Shown in pieces: positions 12,779 through 19,884 of a stretch of 28,286 nt of DNA. A program made the position numbers and the translations under genes. Source of the stretch: a virus; IMG/VR virus record IMGVR_UViG_3300042731_006134, positions 1-28,286 of that record; one strand, given 5' to 3'. Numbering within the stretch: the stretch's first letter is position 1; each line of letters begins with the position of its first letter. Under the pieces are notes generated by a model that was given only the letters and a program-made list of their open reading frames with translations, had not been told where the DNA came from and made no database searches.

Positions 12779-13027
12779 TTATGATAAAGAATCTCTTAAA
12801 TCTCTTGTTAATTGAACAGGGCAATCCTCATCATGACCATATGTAGGTGAATTTAAACAAAAGGCACATTGAGAAGGTTTACTCTTTCTCATTTGATGAG
12901 AATAATACCATACACCATCCTCAACCCTATCAATTATTTTTGCCAACTTTACAGCAATTTGACCTTGTTCATCCATCGGTAAATCTCTGAAATTATATAG
13001 TTTCATATATAAGCTATCTTTATCCAT
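12779..13027 (-). CDS. Small hypothetical protein with Cys cluster
   Basis: 82 residues starting MDKDSLYMKLYNFRDLP. The N-terminal half is helical; the second half has CAFCLNSPTYGHDEDCPV (about 54-71), a likely zinc site with three Cys and one His. The stop is 11 bases before the SWIM gene. No family is recognised. Confidence 0.65.
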   Translation of the reverse strand: MDKDSLYMKLYNFRDLPMDEQGQIAVKLAKIIDRVEDGVWYYSHQMRKSKPSQCAFCLNSPTYGHDEDCPVQLTRDLRDSLS

Positions 13028-13047
13028 TTTTAATTCCCCATTATATT

Positions 13048-13185
13048 TTATAGAAGGGCAAGTGTCTGTTCTCTTGACTTGGGAGTGGTGTCAGTTAAGT
13101 TGTCCACTCTTACATCAAGTTTCTTGTTTTCTTGCCCCTTTGGATTAGTCCATGCGATTTTCAAAAACCTTATGTTCTGGATCAT
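13048..13185 (-). CDS. Possible small gene (45 aa)
   Basis: An ORF reading MIQNIRFLKIAWTNPKGQEN and ending REQTLALL, covering a 100-base gap after the 168-residue gene and overlapping its end by 41 bases. No ribosome site is seen at the ATG; a TTG six codons later follows AAGG closely. The composition is protein-like, but evidence is weak. Confidence 0.3.
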   Translation of the reverse strand: MIQNIRFLKIAWTNPKGQENKKLDVRVDNLTDTTPKSREQTLALL

Positions 13186-13651
13186 GTTCAGTAAAGTAAC
13201 CCATTCTTGTTCCTTCTCCCCTTTTAACAAATCCTTCATTATCTCTGCTATTGGAAATGTAAGGATAAGAACCTGTATAAGAAGGACTACCATTCCATCC
13301 ATCTTTAATTTTTAAACGAAATTTAGGCCCATAGGTTTCCGAACCTGCTTTGACCTCACCTGCATAACCATTAAAACCTTCTTTGGTAAGCATACGGCAA
13401 ACAACGGTTTTGCCTGAAGGGGAAACCTCAATAATTTTACAGAAATTATTGATGGTCATGCTGTAACCCCAAGAGGTATGTAGAATTTTACCTACCAATG
13501 GATGATTATTAGCTTTTTTGGTAATAGATTTTTTAGATTTTTTGGGTTTATTCCAAGTAGGAATTTCGAAATCAGTTACCGTATTAAAAGGTTTGGTAAC
13601 TTTTCCTCTTGCAGCTAACAAAGCATAATCGGCATCGGTAAGTTTTTTCAT
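13145..13651 (-). CDS. Hypothetical phage protein behind a strong promoter
   Basis: 168 residues from MKKLTDADYALLAARGK, chosen for AAAGGA 8 bases upstream; an ATG 12 codons earlier has no site and lies almost at the predicted transcription start. A basic linker (KPKKSKKSITKK) precedes a beta-rich region (GKILHTSWGYSMTINNFCKI, then a VSPSGKTVVCRML strand pair). I do not recognise a named family. A near-consensus TTGACA-N17-GATAAT promoter lies just upstream. Confidence 0.7.
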   Translation of the reverse strand: MKKLTDADYALLAARGKVTKPFNTVTDFEIPTWNKPKKSKKSITKKANNHPLVGKILHTSWGYSMTINNFCKIIEVSPSGKTVVCRMLTKEGFNGYAGEVKAGSETYGPKFRLKIKDGWNGSPSYTGSYPYISNSRDNEGFVKRGEGTRMGYFTEHDPEHKVFENRMD

Positions 13652-13698
13652 TTTGTTTTTCCTTTCTATGTTTTGTTGTTTTCCCATTGTTTAATTAT

Positions 13699-13727
13699 AT
13701 TATCTCATATAAGATAAAGGTTGTCAA
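13699..13727 (-). promoter_or_regulatory. Sigma-70-type promoter (TTGACA-N17-GATAAT)
   Basis: On the minus strand, a perfect -35 TTGACA (13722-13727) is followed at exactly 17 bases by GATAAT (13699-13704), with an A-tract upstream resembling an UP element. The predicted transcript starts about 40 bases before the ATG of the 168-residue gene. A 28-base block containing the -35, the spacer and most of the -10 recurs at 14925-14952 on the plus strand. Confidence 0.8.
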
Positions 13728-13745
13728 GCTTTTTTTTTCACTTCC

Positions 13746-13937
13746 TTATACAAATACAAGATTTTTAACGGATGAACGAATTACCTTATATGAAAAACTA
13801 TAAACTTCCATATATTCTTCTTCTAAAACGGCTTTTCGCAATTTACTTTTTTCAATTTCATCAAACAGACTTAAATCATTTACACTGAGAATTTCACAAA
13901 TAATATTATCAGCTTTTGTTTTTTCGATTAAGTTCAT
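13746..13937 (-). CDS. Small acidic hypothetical protein
   Basis: 63 residues from MNLIEKTKADNIICEI, chosen for AAGGAG 8 bases upstream. The product is helical and acidic, ending SSVKNLVFV. It is the first leftward gene after the divergent regulatory gap, and a sigma-54-like element lies 46 bases upstream of its ATG. No family is recognised. Confidence 0.65.
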   Translation of the reverse strand: MNLIEKTKADNIICEILSVNDLSLFDEIEKSKLRKAVLEEEYMEVYSFSYKVIRSSVKNLVFV

Positions 13938-13982
13938 TGTGTTTTCTCCTTGTTTTCTGTTTGTGTTCATGCTTATATATAG

Positions 13983-13998
13983 AGCAAACATCATGCCA
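13983..13998 (-). promoter_or_regulatory. Sigma-54-like -24/-12 promoter, leftward
   Basis: Read on the minus strand: TGGCATGATGTTTGCT. It matches TGGCAC-N5-TTGCW with GG and GC exactly 12 bases apart, the fixed spacing of sigma-54 promoters. Predicted start is about 12 bases past the GC, leaving a short leader to the gene at 13937. The surroundings (CTATATATAAGCATGAAC) also match the rightward copy at 14213. An AT-rich alternative -10 cannot be excluded. Confidence 0.6.
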
Positions 13999-14057
13999 AA
14001 TTATATATATCTTTATAATTTTTTTATATAAATAATATCAGATACTTATGATTTTGT

Positions 14058-14150
14058 GGCAGTATGTGGTATTTTAAATATTGCCGGATACTGCCGAATA
14101 TTGTCATATTACTGACAAAAATTGTCAATTATATGACAATCTTTTCGGCA
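14058..14150. promoter_or_regulatory. Nested inverted repeats in divergent gap
   Basis: This 336-base gene-free stretch (13938-14273) holds dense dyad symmetry. GGCAGTAT (14058-14065) pairs with ATACTGCC (14088-14095). TGCCGAA (14092-14098) pairs with TTCGGCA (14144-14150). Between them lie two TTGTCA-N6-TGACAA sites. The flanks are very AT-rich. The arrangement could be operator sites, an enhancer or an origin; the sequence alone does not decide. Confidence 0.55.
14101..14139. promoter_or_regulatory. Two tandem dyad sites, TGT-N10-ACA, spaced 21 bp
   Basis: Site 1 is TTGTCATATTACTGACAA (14101-14118); site 2 is TTGTCAATTATATGACAA (14122-14139). Both have the half-site TTGTCA/TGACAA with a 6-base centre, and their starts are 21 bases apart, two helical turns, so bound dimers would face the same side. 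TGT-N10-ACA is the layout known for the NifA enhancer protein. They lie about 75 bases from the rightward and 100 from the leftward sigma-54-like element. Confidence 0.6.
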
Positions 14151-14212
14151 TGTTCAGAGAAATAAAATCAATATTTATAATGATTTCAAATACATAATTT
14201 TTTTATTGATTT

Positions 14213-14228
14213 TGGCATAACACTTGCT
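14213..14228 (+). promoter_or_regulatory. Sigma-54-like -24/-12 promoter, rightward
   Basis: TGGCATAACACTTGCT has TGGCA and TTGC with GG and GC 12 bases apart, as in sigma-54 promoters. The following bases, ATATAGTAAGGCATGAAT, parallel those of the leftward copy. Transcription would begin near 14239, about 35 bases before the chosen ATG at 14274. A sigma-70 reading (TTGATT-N16-TATATA) overlaps it and is the main alternative. Confidence 0.6.
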
Positions 14229-14273
14229 ATATAGTAAGGCATGAATGTAAACAACAAACTGAAAGGATTAAAA

Positions 14274-14666
14274 ATGAAAACCAATATGCCTAATGTAGAT
14301 ATCATGACTGCCGAAAATAAATTATATCAGCTTACCGAAACTGAAGAACAAGCAGTTAAATTACATAAAATTCTTCATATAGTTGTTAAAAAAGATGGTA
14401 CTGTTAGAGCAAGTAAACCCAAAGTTAAAGATACTCTGACAGGTAGAGCATCATATGTTTGGAGAATGGTTTGTTTTTATGTTTCTCCTAAAGGTTCTCA
14501 TCAATGTATGCCAGTTTGTGCTAATTTTGATCTTCAAGATGAAGATTGGAAAAATCGTAGGGAAGTTGAGAAAGAACTTGATAAAGTTGTTGATATAATC
14601 GTCAATGCAGTCGATAAAACAAATTGGCATGGTGTTCATAGATGGGGAAAAGCATTAGGATATTAA
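14274..14666 (+). CDS. Hypothetical protein, first gene of the rightward block
   Basis: 130 residues from MKTNMPNVDIMTAEN, chosen for AAGGA 6 bases upstream; an ATG 11 codons earlier lies at the predicted transcription start. A beta-strand region (LHIVVKKDGTVRASKP) is followed by a conserved-looking aromatic core (YVWRMVCFYVSPKGSHQCMP) and a helical end. No named family is recognised. Confidence 0.7.
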   Translation: MKTNMPNVDIMTAENKLYQLTETEEQAVKLHKILHIVVKKDGTVRASKPKVKDTLTGRASYVWRMVCFYVSPKGSHQCMPVCANFDLQDEDWKNRREVEKELDKVVDIIVNAVDKTNWHGVHRWGKALGY

Positions 14667-14668
14667 AA

Positions 14669-14929
14669 ATGAATTTTATTGGAAAAAATACATCTGATTC
14701 CGATAAGGAACTTTTCTTTGGCCCATTAACTGATGATGATACCTTTATTATAATAGAGGATAATTGGATAATGGCTCACATACTTCATAAAGCAGATATA
14801 TTTCCATCCATATCTCAAGCAAGAAAAAATGGATGGAATAAATCAATACCTGAAGGATTCACCATGTTGACTGTTGGAAAAAAAGCAAGAAAAAAACACT
14901 TATTCATATTTGTTGAAAAAAAGTCTTGA
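14669..14929 (+). CDS. Hypothetical phage protein
   Basis: 86 residues from MNFIGKNTSDSDKELFFG, with AGGA 8 bases upstream and two bases after the previous stop. The segment ADIFPSISQARKNGWNKSIP followed by GFTMLTVGKKARKKHLFIFV resembles a short conserved phage protein family whose function I do not know; it suggests a small basic beta fold. Its TGA stop lies within the -35 TTGACA of the next promoter. Confidence 0.7.
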   Translation: MNFIGKNTSDSDKELFFGPLTDDDTFIIIEDNWIMAHILHKADIFPSISQARKNGWNKSIPEGFTMLTVGKKARKKHLFIFVEKKS

Positions 14930-14954
14930 CAACCTTTATCTTATATGAGATACT
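14926..14954 (+). promoter_or_regulatory. Sigma-70-type promoter (TTGACA-N17-GATACT)
   Basis: TTGACA (14926-14931) is followed by a 17-base spacer and GATACT (14949-14954). The spacer is identical to that of the minus-strand promoter at 13699-13727. The predicted start falls within a few bases of the ATG at 14961, so the first gene would be leaderless or start farther in, and the main target may be the DUF932 gene. Confidence 0.7.
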
Positions 14955-14960
14955 AATATC

Positions 14961-15164
14961 ATGATCGAATATAAAGAACTCTGCGAAAAATTAAATAGTT
15001 TAGCACCGGGATCAAAAATAGAGAATGAAGGAATTATATGGGTAAGGATGAGGGATTCCATAAGTCACCATCTTGAAGGATACTTACTCAATACATCCAA
15101 TGGTGAATATTTCCATTATTCAAGAGTAGCTAATAAACTCCATAACACATTTAAAATAATTTAA
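14961..15164 (+). CDS. Small hypothetical protein
   Basis: 67 residues starting MIEYKELCEKLNSLAPGSK, with a helix then beta strands (EGIIWVRMRD, GYLLNTSNGEYFHY). No ribosome site precedes the ATG, and the promoter's -10 is only 6 bases away, so translation may be leaderless. No family is recognised. Confidence 0.6.
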   Translation: MIEYKELCEKLNSLAPGSKIENEGIIWVRMRDSISHHLEGYLLNTSNGEYFHYSRVANKLHNTFKII

Positions 15165-15180
15165 AACCAAGGAGAATTTT

Positions 15181-16113
15181 ATGTTTTCAAATTTAGTTAA
15201 TTCAGAAAATATAACTGACATTATGATGGAAGCAAACCATAATTTTACAGTCAAAAAAGTTAATCTAAAAACAAAATCTGTCGATAAATTTTTTGATGAT
15301 ATTTCCGTTCCTGACCATGTAGGTATTGTTAGAGAAGATACATTAAATTATCTTGGAACAGTCGGTAAAGGATGGGAACCTGTTCAACCTATTATTCTCT
15401 ATGATTTAGCACAAGAGTTAATTCAATCTTCAAATGGTAAAATCGTAGGAACTTTTACTATGATGAATGGAGCAGTTATAGGTATCGAACTAAATCTTGG
15501 TGAAAGAGAATATGTGGAAGGGCATAAGGTTCAATTAAACTTTCTTATGCTTACCTCTTTTAATGGAATGTATGGAATAGCAGGACACGCAACTATGACA
15601 TATCAAGATTCTTCAATTAATACTTCAAGTAAAGTCTATAATTTACGTCATACAAAATATGTTGCAAATCGTTTAGATGTTGTTAAAGAAATCCTCAAAT
15701 ATTACGAAAAAGAAATTGAAAATTTTGATAAAAAAATGGAAGGTCTTGCTAATAAGCGTTTATCAACTAAAGAAGCTCTTGATTGGTTTCGAAATCTTTT
15801 TCCTAAACCCAAATCAACTCTTGCAGAAAAAAAACTTGAAAATCAAGTTTCTATTTTCTTGAGTTGCCTTGAAAATACAGGAGAAGCAAACACAAGGGGA
15901 GTTAAAGGAACTTCCTATGGTGCTTATATGGCATTAGCTGAATATATCAATCAATTTCGAATGGTAAAAGTTCATAATAACAGAGATGAGGATGAAGTTA
16001 GGTTTCAATCAGTTCATTTTGGTACAGGTAACAAACTTGCTCAAAGGGCCTTGGATTCTCTGTCAAAAAATATCGTTGTGACATTTTCAGAAAATGATTT
16101 TTTAATTGATTAA
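15181..16113 (+). CDS. DUF932 / phage-plasmid-like (TIGR03299) protein
   Basis: 310 residues. The sequence follows the family pattern: VKKVNLKTKSV near the start, then VREDTLNYLGTVGKGWEPVQ (53-72), a repeated beta core (MMNGAVIGIELNLGE), GTSYGAYMALAEYINQFRMV and a final GTGNKLAQRALDSL. The family occurs on phages, plasmids and other mobile elements; its molecular role is not established. AAGGAG lies 6-7 bases before the ATG. It ends TFSENDFLID, a weak echo of the acidic tails on the other strand. tRNA-Trp follows immediately. Confidence 0.85.
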   Translation: MFSNLVNSENITDIMMEANHNFTVKKVNLKTKSVDKFFDDISVPDHVGIVREDTLNYLGTVGKGWEPVQPIILYDLAQELIQSSNGKIVGTFTMMNGAVIGIELNLGEREYVEGHKVQLNFLMLTSFNGMYGIAGHATMTYQDSSINTSSKVYNLRHTKYVANRLDVVKEILKYYEKEIENFDKKMEGLANKRLSTKEALDWFRNLFPKPKSTLAEKKLENQVSIFLSCLENTGEANTRGVKGTSYGAYMALAEYINQFRMVKVHNNRDEDEVRFQSVHFGTGNKLAQRALDSLSKNIVVTFSENDFLID

Positions 16114-16114
16114 T

Positions 16115-16200
16115 ATGGGAGTAGTCTAACTGGCTAGGCACCGGACTCCAAATCCGGGTACATTCGTACAATGCAGGTTCGAACCCTGTCTCCCATGCCA
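16115..16200 (+). tRNA. tRNA-Trp (anticodon CCA) with long variable arm
   Basis: Acceptor ATGGGAG/CTCCCAT, D stem GTCT/AGGC, anticodon stem CCGGA/TCCGG with loop CTCCAAA (anticodon CCA), T stem GCAGG/CCTGT with loop TTCGAAC, G73 and an encoded CCA end. A1-T72, G5-C68, A9 and G73, reported as bacterial tRNA-Trp recognition bases, are all present. The variable region is 15 bases and forms a GTAC/GTAC stem with an ATTC loop, as in class II tRNAs; normal tRNA-Trp has about 5. It starts one base after the preceding stop codon. Confidence 0.88.
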
Positions 16201-16214
16201 AAAAGGAAAAATAA

Positions 16215-16373
16215 ATGAAATACATACATACTAGAATTACTTTTTATCAATCAATCAGAATTGGATTTGGAATAGCAATAGGTATTGCTGCATTTAAACT
16301 TCTTACATTAGTTGTTATTTCGGCAATTAGTATAATGCTTTCAGTTCCACCAATACAATTTTTAACATGGTAG
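16215..16373 (+). CDS. Small membrane protein (52 aa)
   Basis: A gene starting MKYIHTRITFYQSIRIG just after the tRNA, with AAAAGGA about 7 bases upstream. It has one long or two short membrane spans (GFGIAIGIAAFKLLTLVVIS and AISIMLSVPPIQFL) and ends with TAG. A basic N-terminus predicts an N-in orientation. No family is recognised. Confidence 0.65.
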   Translation: MKYIHTRITFYQSIRIGFGIAIGIAAFKLLTLVVISAISIMLSVPPIQFLTW

Positions 16374-16386
16374 AAGGGAGAAAAAA

Positions 16387-16950
16387 ATGGAGTCAAACAA
16401 TTACGAATGGTTCATTACCCAAACCGTTGAATCAATGTTGCCTTGTGGTCATGATAGAAATATCTGTCTTGGAATGAAGGTCAAATTGGAATGGACTGAT
16501 CATGGATATGCTGAAGATGGTAACACTAAAGTTCGAGATACCAATAGTTTTATAAGGGAATATATTCTGATATTTCATAGACCATCCAATTATACTAAAG
16601 TCCTATTCAAGGATATCACAAATGAACGGCATTATTGGTTAGATAATAAAGAAATGGAAATGGAACAGCTTTCCGATCATGATAGCTGTTGGAGAAGTGA
16701 TGGAATGAGATGGATGTTCAAGACCTTCATGGAAGCTTGGGAGCACTTTAGAGCAACCCTTGACATTGAAGGTAGAGATATTGACCCAATGGTTCATTGG
16801 GATATCTTTGGTGGGTCTCCAAGATATCTACATCTTGAGAAGCTTGAACTAAAAGATAGGGATGATAGATGGAACTCACCCTATATTGTCAAAACAGGGA
16901 AAAGAATAGAGATGCATGAGATTAGTCAATATATGCCAAAACCAAGATAA
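16387..16950 (+). CDS. Hypothetical protein
   Basis: 187 residues starting MESNNYEWFITQTVESMLPC, rich in Trp, Asp, Arg and His. No catalytic motif or named family is recognised. AGGGAG lies 6-7 bases before the ATG. It is the last rightward gene and meets the tail module head-on; only 5 bases separate the two stop codons. Confidence 0.7.
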   Translation: MESNNYEWFITQTVESMLPCGHDRNICLGMKVKLEWTDHGYAEDGNTKVRDTNSFIREYILIFHRPSNYTKVLFKDITNERHYWLDNKEMEMEQLSDHDSCWRSDGMRWMFKTFMEAWEHFRATLDIEGRDIDPMVHWDIFGGSPRYLHLEKLELKDRDDRWNSPYIVKTGKRIEMHEISQYMPKPR

Positions 16951-16957
16951 TTATCTT
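16944..16957. repeat. Perfect palindrome at convergent gene ends
   Basis: AAGATAATTATCTT is a 14-base perfect palindrome covering the rightward TAA stop and the first bases of the leftward stop. It could form a short AT hairpin in both transcripts but lacks a GC stem and a T-run, so it is a weak terminator at best. Confidence 0.4.
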
Positions 16958-17942
16958 AGAAATTGTTGCTTTTTGACCCCGGAGTGGATGGAATTCTAGC
17001 CACTTCGGGTCTTTGTCCACCTGCTAATTGTTTAGCTCTATCTAATGCATTTGTAATACCTTGAATAGTAGTTGGAACTGCTCCTTGTGCTCTCCTTGAT
17101 TCGGCTTCATTAGGATTTATAACTCTAATTACTGAACCTTCGGTAATAGTGTCTCTATAAAGTGGTGACATATCTTGAAAGGTTAATTGTAAATTTACAC
17201 TTGATGGAACCCCACCTTGTAAATATGGTGCATTCCATGTTGGTTGAACGCCTATCAATGCACAAGTAGTATAATTAATAAATTGATATGGGATAGTTTG
17301 GACTTCCCACATATACGGAAAATCTATTGAAATACCACCCCTAGATGGTAAATGTGGAGATGAATATTTCATCATTTTTTGAATAGGTTTAACTAAAACA
17401 TTTTCAGGATTACTACTTATATTTTCATGAAATAGTTGAAATTCTACAACTAATTGTCTTCTATCTGAATTTGTATAATATAATGGTGTATCAACTTTAA
17501 TTTTTGGTATTACTGAACCAACAACATTTCCATATGCTGCTTTAACAAAATTTTCAATTGCTACTCCTGCATCTGAAGCTTTTGATGAGAATAATTGTTT
17601 TATTTGTTCAGAATTGATCATATTACTTCCTGTCTGTAACAATGCAGCACCTTCAGCACCTAGTTTGACTGCTGATCTAACTTTCTGAGCTATTCTTGAT
17701 GCAACTGATTCATAAGCTTCCCAATGATGAACTATATTTTCATTAAGACTTAATGGAGCTTGAAAAACAAATGTTTCGGGTAATTCTTCTGTTGCTATAG
17801 CACCAACTCCTTTGGAAAACTGATCTAAAATTTTTCTTGGTTTCATGGAAATCCAAACAGTACCACTTTTATCTTTAACTTGAGCTTGTTTAGACCAAGG
17901 ATTTAATTTAGTCGGTCTCTGTATCATTATCTCTCTTTCCAT
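16956..17942 (-). CDS. Baseplate tail-tube cap protein, T4 gp48/gp54-like
   Basis: 328 residues. The order and character match T4-type tube-cap proteins: ETFVFQAPLSLNENIVHHWE (56-75), a Gly/Ala-rich stretch, then DTPLYYTNSDRRQLVVEFQLF (about 157-177), the IPYQFINYTTCALIGVQPTW block and SSVNLQLTFQDMSPLYRDTI. In T4, gp48 and gp54 join the baseplate to the tail tube and start tube growth. The gene directly follows the tape-measure gene, as 48 and 54 follow 29 in T4. Which of the two it corresponds to is undecided. Confidence 0.65.
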   Translation of the reverse strand: MEREIMIQRPTKLNPWSKQAQVKDKSGTVWISMKPRKILDQFSKGVGAIATEELPETFVFQAPLSLNENIVHHWEAYESVASRIAQKVRSAVKLGAEGAALLQTGSNMINSEQIKQLFSSKASDAGVAIENFVKAAYGNVVGSVIPKIKVDTPLYYTNSDRRQLVVEFQLFHENISSNPENVLVKPIQKMMKYSSPHLPSRGGISIDFPYMWEVQTIPYQFINYTTCALIGVQPTWNAPYLQGGVPSSVNLQLTFQDMSPLYRDTITEGSVIRVINPNEAESRRAQGAVPTTIQGITNALDRAKQLAGGQRPEVARIPSTPGSKSNNF

Positions 17943-19648
17943 TAGAATCCCCCACCATAATTAAACATAGTTATTCCCCAATTGTCTACCTCATCAGGTA
18001 TTTGTTTCTGTTCTCCACCACCACCTGCTCCTTGATTAACTGTTGATAGTGAAGTCATTGCTTGAACAGCACCTTCAGTTTGTTTATTAGTTGCTTTTGT
18101 AGCTTGAGTTTGATTATCAATAGCACTTAATAATGATTTATTATTTTCTTCTTCTTTTTCAATCTTTTTAGCTTCATTTTTTCTTATTTTAGAATCAATA
18201 TTGCTTTCTATTGAAGAAGGTCTTTCAATTGTATCCATTCTTAGAGATTTGCTCATCTCTATGACTTTATCACCTAACCAAGGAACATTTTTTACTTTTT
18301 CTACAGCCCAATCAAGAAAGCTATTCCATATTCCTGCAATAAAATCTATCATATAAAATAATGGTTCTTGTAAGCTTTTTACTTTATCTGCAAATGCTCC
18401 TTTGAACCCACCTTCTGATGTAAATCCTTTTATTATGTCTGTTATAAGTCCAATTGGCCCCCATTTAAACATAAATCCCATTATACTATCGAACCATTTT
18501 TTTAATTTTTCTCCTGTATTTGCAGATTCGACACCAAATATACCTACTATTTTATCATATGCCCATCCTAATATTTCAAGTGGTAAATCCAATAAACCAT
18601 GAAAGACTGTTTTTAATCCTGTTATTAATTTTGATCTCCAATCACCTAAATCTTTTCTCCATCCCTTGATGAAATCTATAATACCAAATAAAATTGTTAT
18701 AGGCCACCCAAGAACCTTAAAACCGAATCTAAGACCCTTTAAAAGTTTTCCTATCAAAGGTGCTTTCATTAACCATTTGCCAAAATTTGACATAACTTTT
18801 TTAAATGCTATAAATCCGTTTTTAAATTTTAAAAAAACTCTTGATTTGAGAATATCATCTAACCATCCAAATCTCCCCCTCATTGTCCTCATAAGGCCAA
18901 AAATTCTAAGTTTGATACCATCCCATATCTTTCTTATTCTAAGTCCTCTGAGCATCAATTCAATGCCCATGAGCTTCTTTCTTATCCAAGCTCCAACCAA
19001 TGCCGCAGCTAAAAATAATGCAGCACCTAATAATGCCCAAAATCCTAATTTTTTCTTTTTAGGGTCTCCAAGCATATCTAATTTCATTTGTCTAATTTGC
19101 AAAGAATACATTTTACCTAAAGTCTTTACAATTTTACTTGCCCATGATGGAGTTCTTCTAAATATCCATATAAATCCTCTTGTAAACCATCCGAAAAATC
19201 CGGTTATTGAATCTTTTATACCACCTAGAATATCAAACCATTCTGATTCTTCACCAAACAATCCAAGAAAATGTCCTTTGACAGCACTAAATAAATTACT
19301 TAATTTCGAAGTAATACCATTAGCAATACCTCTTAAAGAATTACCTATGCCTTTTGTCATTCCCATGAACATTCCACTAATACCTTTGGCGATTCCCATA
19401 ATACTCCAAGAAAAAGCTTCTTGTTTTTTTAAGAATCTTCCTTTTTCATCTCTTTCTCTTTCGGTGAAAGCTCTTGTTTGTTTTACAGTTTCTTCTTGTT
19501 TTTCAGTAACATCAAACCATTTCTCAATAGCTTGTCGTTGTTTTTCATTCATATTCTTTATTTGAGCAGAGTTACCCACATAAAGCTTAAGAATGTTAAC
19601 TGCTTCATCAACTGTTTTGTTAAGTTTTTTTAGTTCCGTATCTGCCAT
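17942..19648 (-). CDS. Tape measure protein (T4 gp29-like position)
   Basis: 568 residues: a charged coiled-coil N-terminus (1-75), then alternating Gly/hydrophobic and basic segments (SIMGIAKGISGMFMGMTKGI, FWALLGAALFLAAALVGAWI) over about 350 residues, then a coiled coil and a Gly-rich end (FNYGGGF). Length and composition are those of a tape measure; T4 gp29 is about 590 residues. At roughly 0.15 nm per residue it predicts a tail tube near 85 nm. The stop overlaps the tube-cap start (TAATG) and the start overlaps the previous stop. Confidence 0.75.
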   Translation of the reverse strand: MADTELKKLNKTVDEAVNILKLYVGNSAQIKNMNEKQRQAIEKWFDVTEKQEETVKQTRAFTERERDEKGRFLKKQEAFSWSIMGIAKGISGMFMGMTKGIGNSLRGIANGITSKLSNLFSAVKGHFLGLFGEESEWFDILGGIKDSITGFFGWFTRGFIWIFRRTPSWASKIVKTLGKMYSLQIRQMKLDMLGDPKKKKLGFWALLGAALFLAAALVGAWIRKKLMGIELMLRGLRIRKIWDGIKLRIFGLMRTMRGRFGWLDDILKSRVFLKFKNGFIAFKKVMSNFGKWLMKAPLIGKLLKGLRFGFKVLGWPITILFGIIDFIKGWRKDLGDWRSKLITGLKTVFHGLLDLPLEILGWAYDKIVGIFGVESANTGEKLKKWFDSIMGFMFKWGPIGLITDIIKGFTSEGGFKGAFADKVKSLQEPLFYMIDFIAGIWNSFLDWAVEKVKNVPWLGDKVIEMSKSLRMDTIERPSSIESNIDSKIRKNEAKKIEKEEENNKSLLSAIDNQTQATKATNKQTEGAVQAMTSLSTVNQGAGGGGEQKQIPDEVDNWGITMFNYGGGF

Positions 19649-19884
19649 TACTTTTTATCTAAAGCTTTTGCTTCTTCCTCTATTTCTTTCATTATTAAAC
19701 TGATAAAAATTTCTCTTTCGAATCCTACCATATGATCACTATCCAATGGTGATATATTACACTTTCTTGCAAGAATATATTGTTCTTGAATGATTCCTTT
19801 GAAAGAACCCCACAAATTAATTAGCCAAAAAAATTGTGTTGAATTGGTATGATAGTTTTCTTCTTCGATCCACAGTGAGTACAT
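19648..19884 (-). CDS. Gp51-position ORF, probably made by -1 frameshift from the gp26-like gene
   Basis: The open frame runs from 19884, but the ATG there has no ribosome site and lies inside the gp26-like gene. The credible part is WLINLWGSFKGIIQEQYILA onward (59 residues, helical, ending EEEAKALDKK). It is entered from the gp26-like frame by a -1 shift at a run of seven U residues just before that gene's stop. In T4, gene 51 (hub assembly) follows 26. The frameshift is inferred, not shown. Confidence 0.65.
   Translation of the reverse strand: MYSLWIEEENYHTNSTQFFWLINLWGSFKGIIQEQYILARKCNISPLDSDHMVGFEREIFISLIMKEIEEEAKALDKK

Noticed and set aside
13079-13315. Plus-strand open frame of 78 codons
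   Set aside because: It runs opposite two minus-strand genes and has no ribosome site or recognisable motif.
15998-16225. Minus-strand open frame across tRNA-Trp
   Set aside because: It covers the tRNA in reverse and the end of the DUF932 gene; no ribosome site.
18666-19565. Long open frame (299 codons) on the plus strand opposite the tape-measure gene
   Set aside because: It mirrors the codon pattern of the minus-strand gene, is rich in Pro/Ile/Asn from its hydrophobic codons, has no ribosome site, and lies wholly inside a coupled leftward operon.
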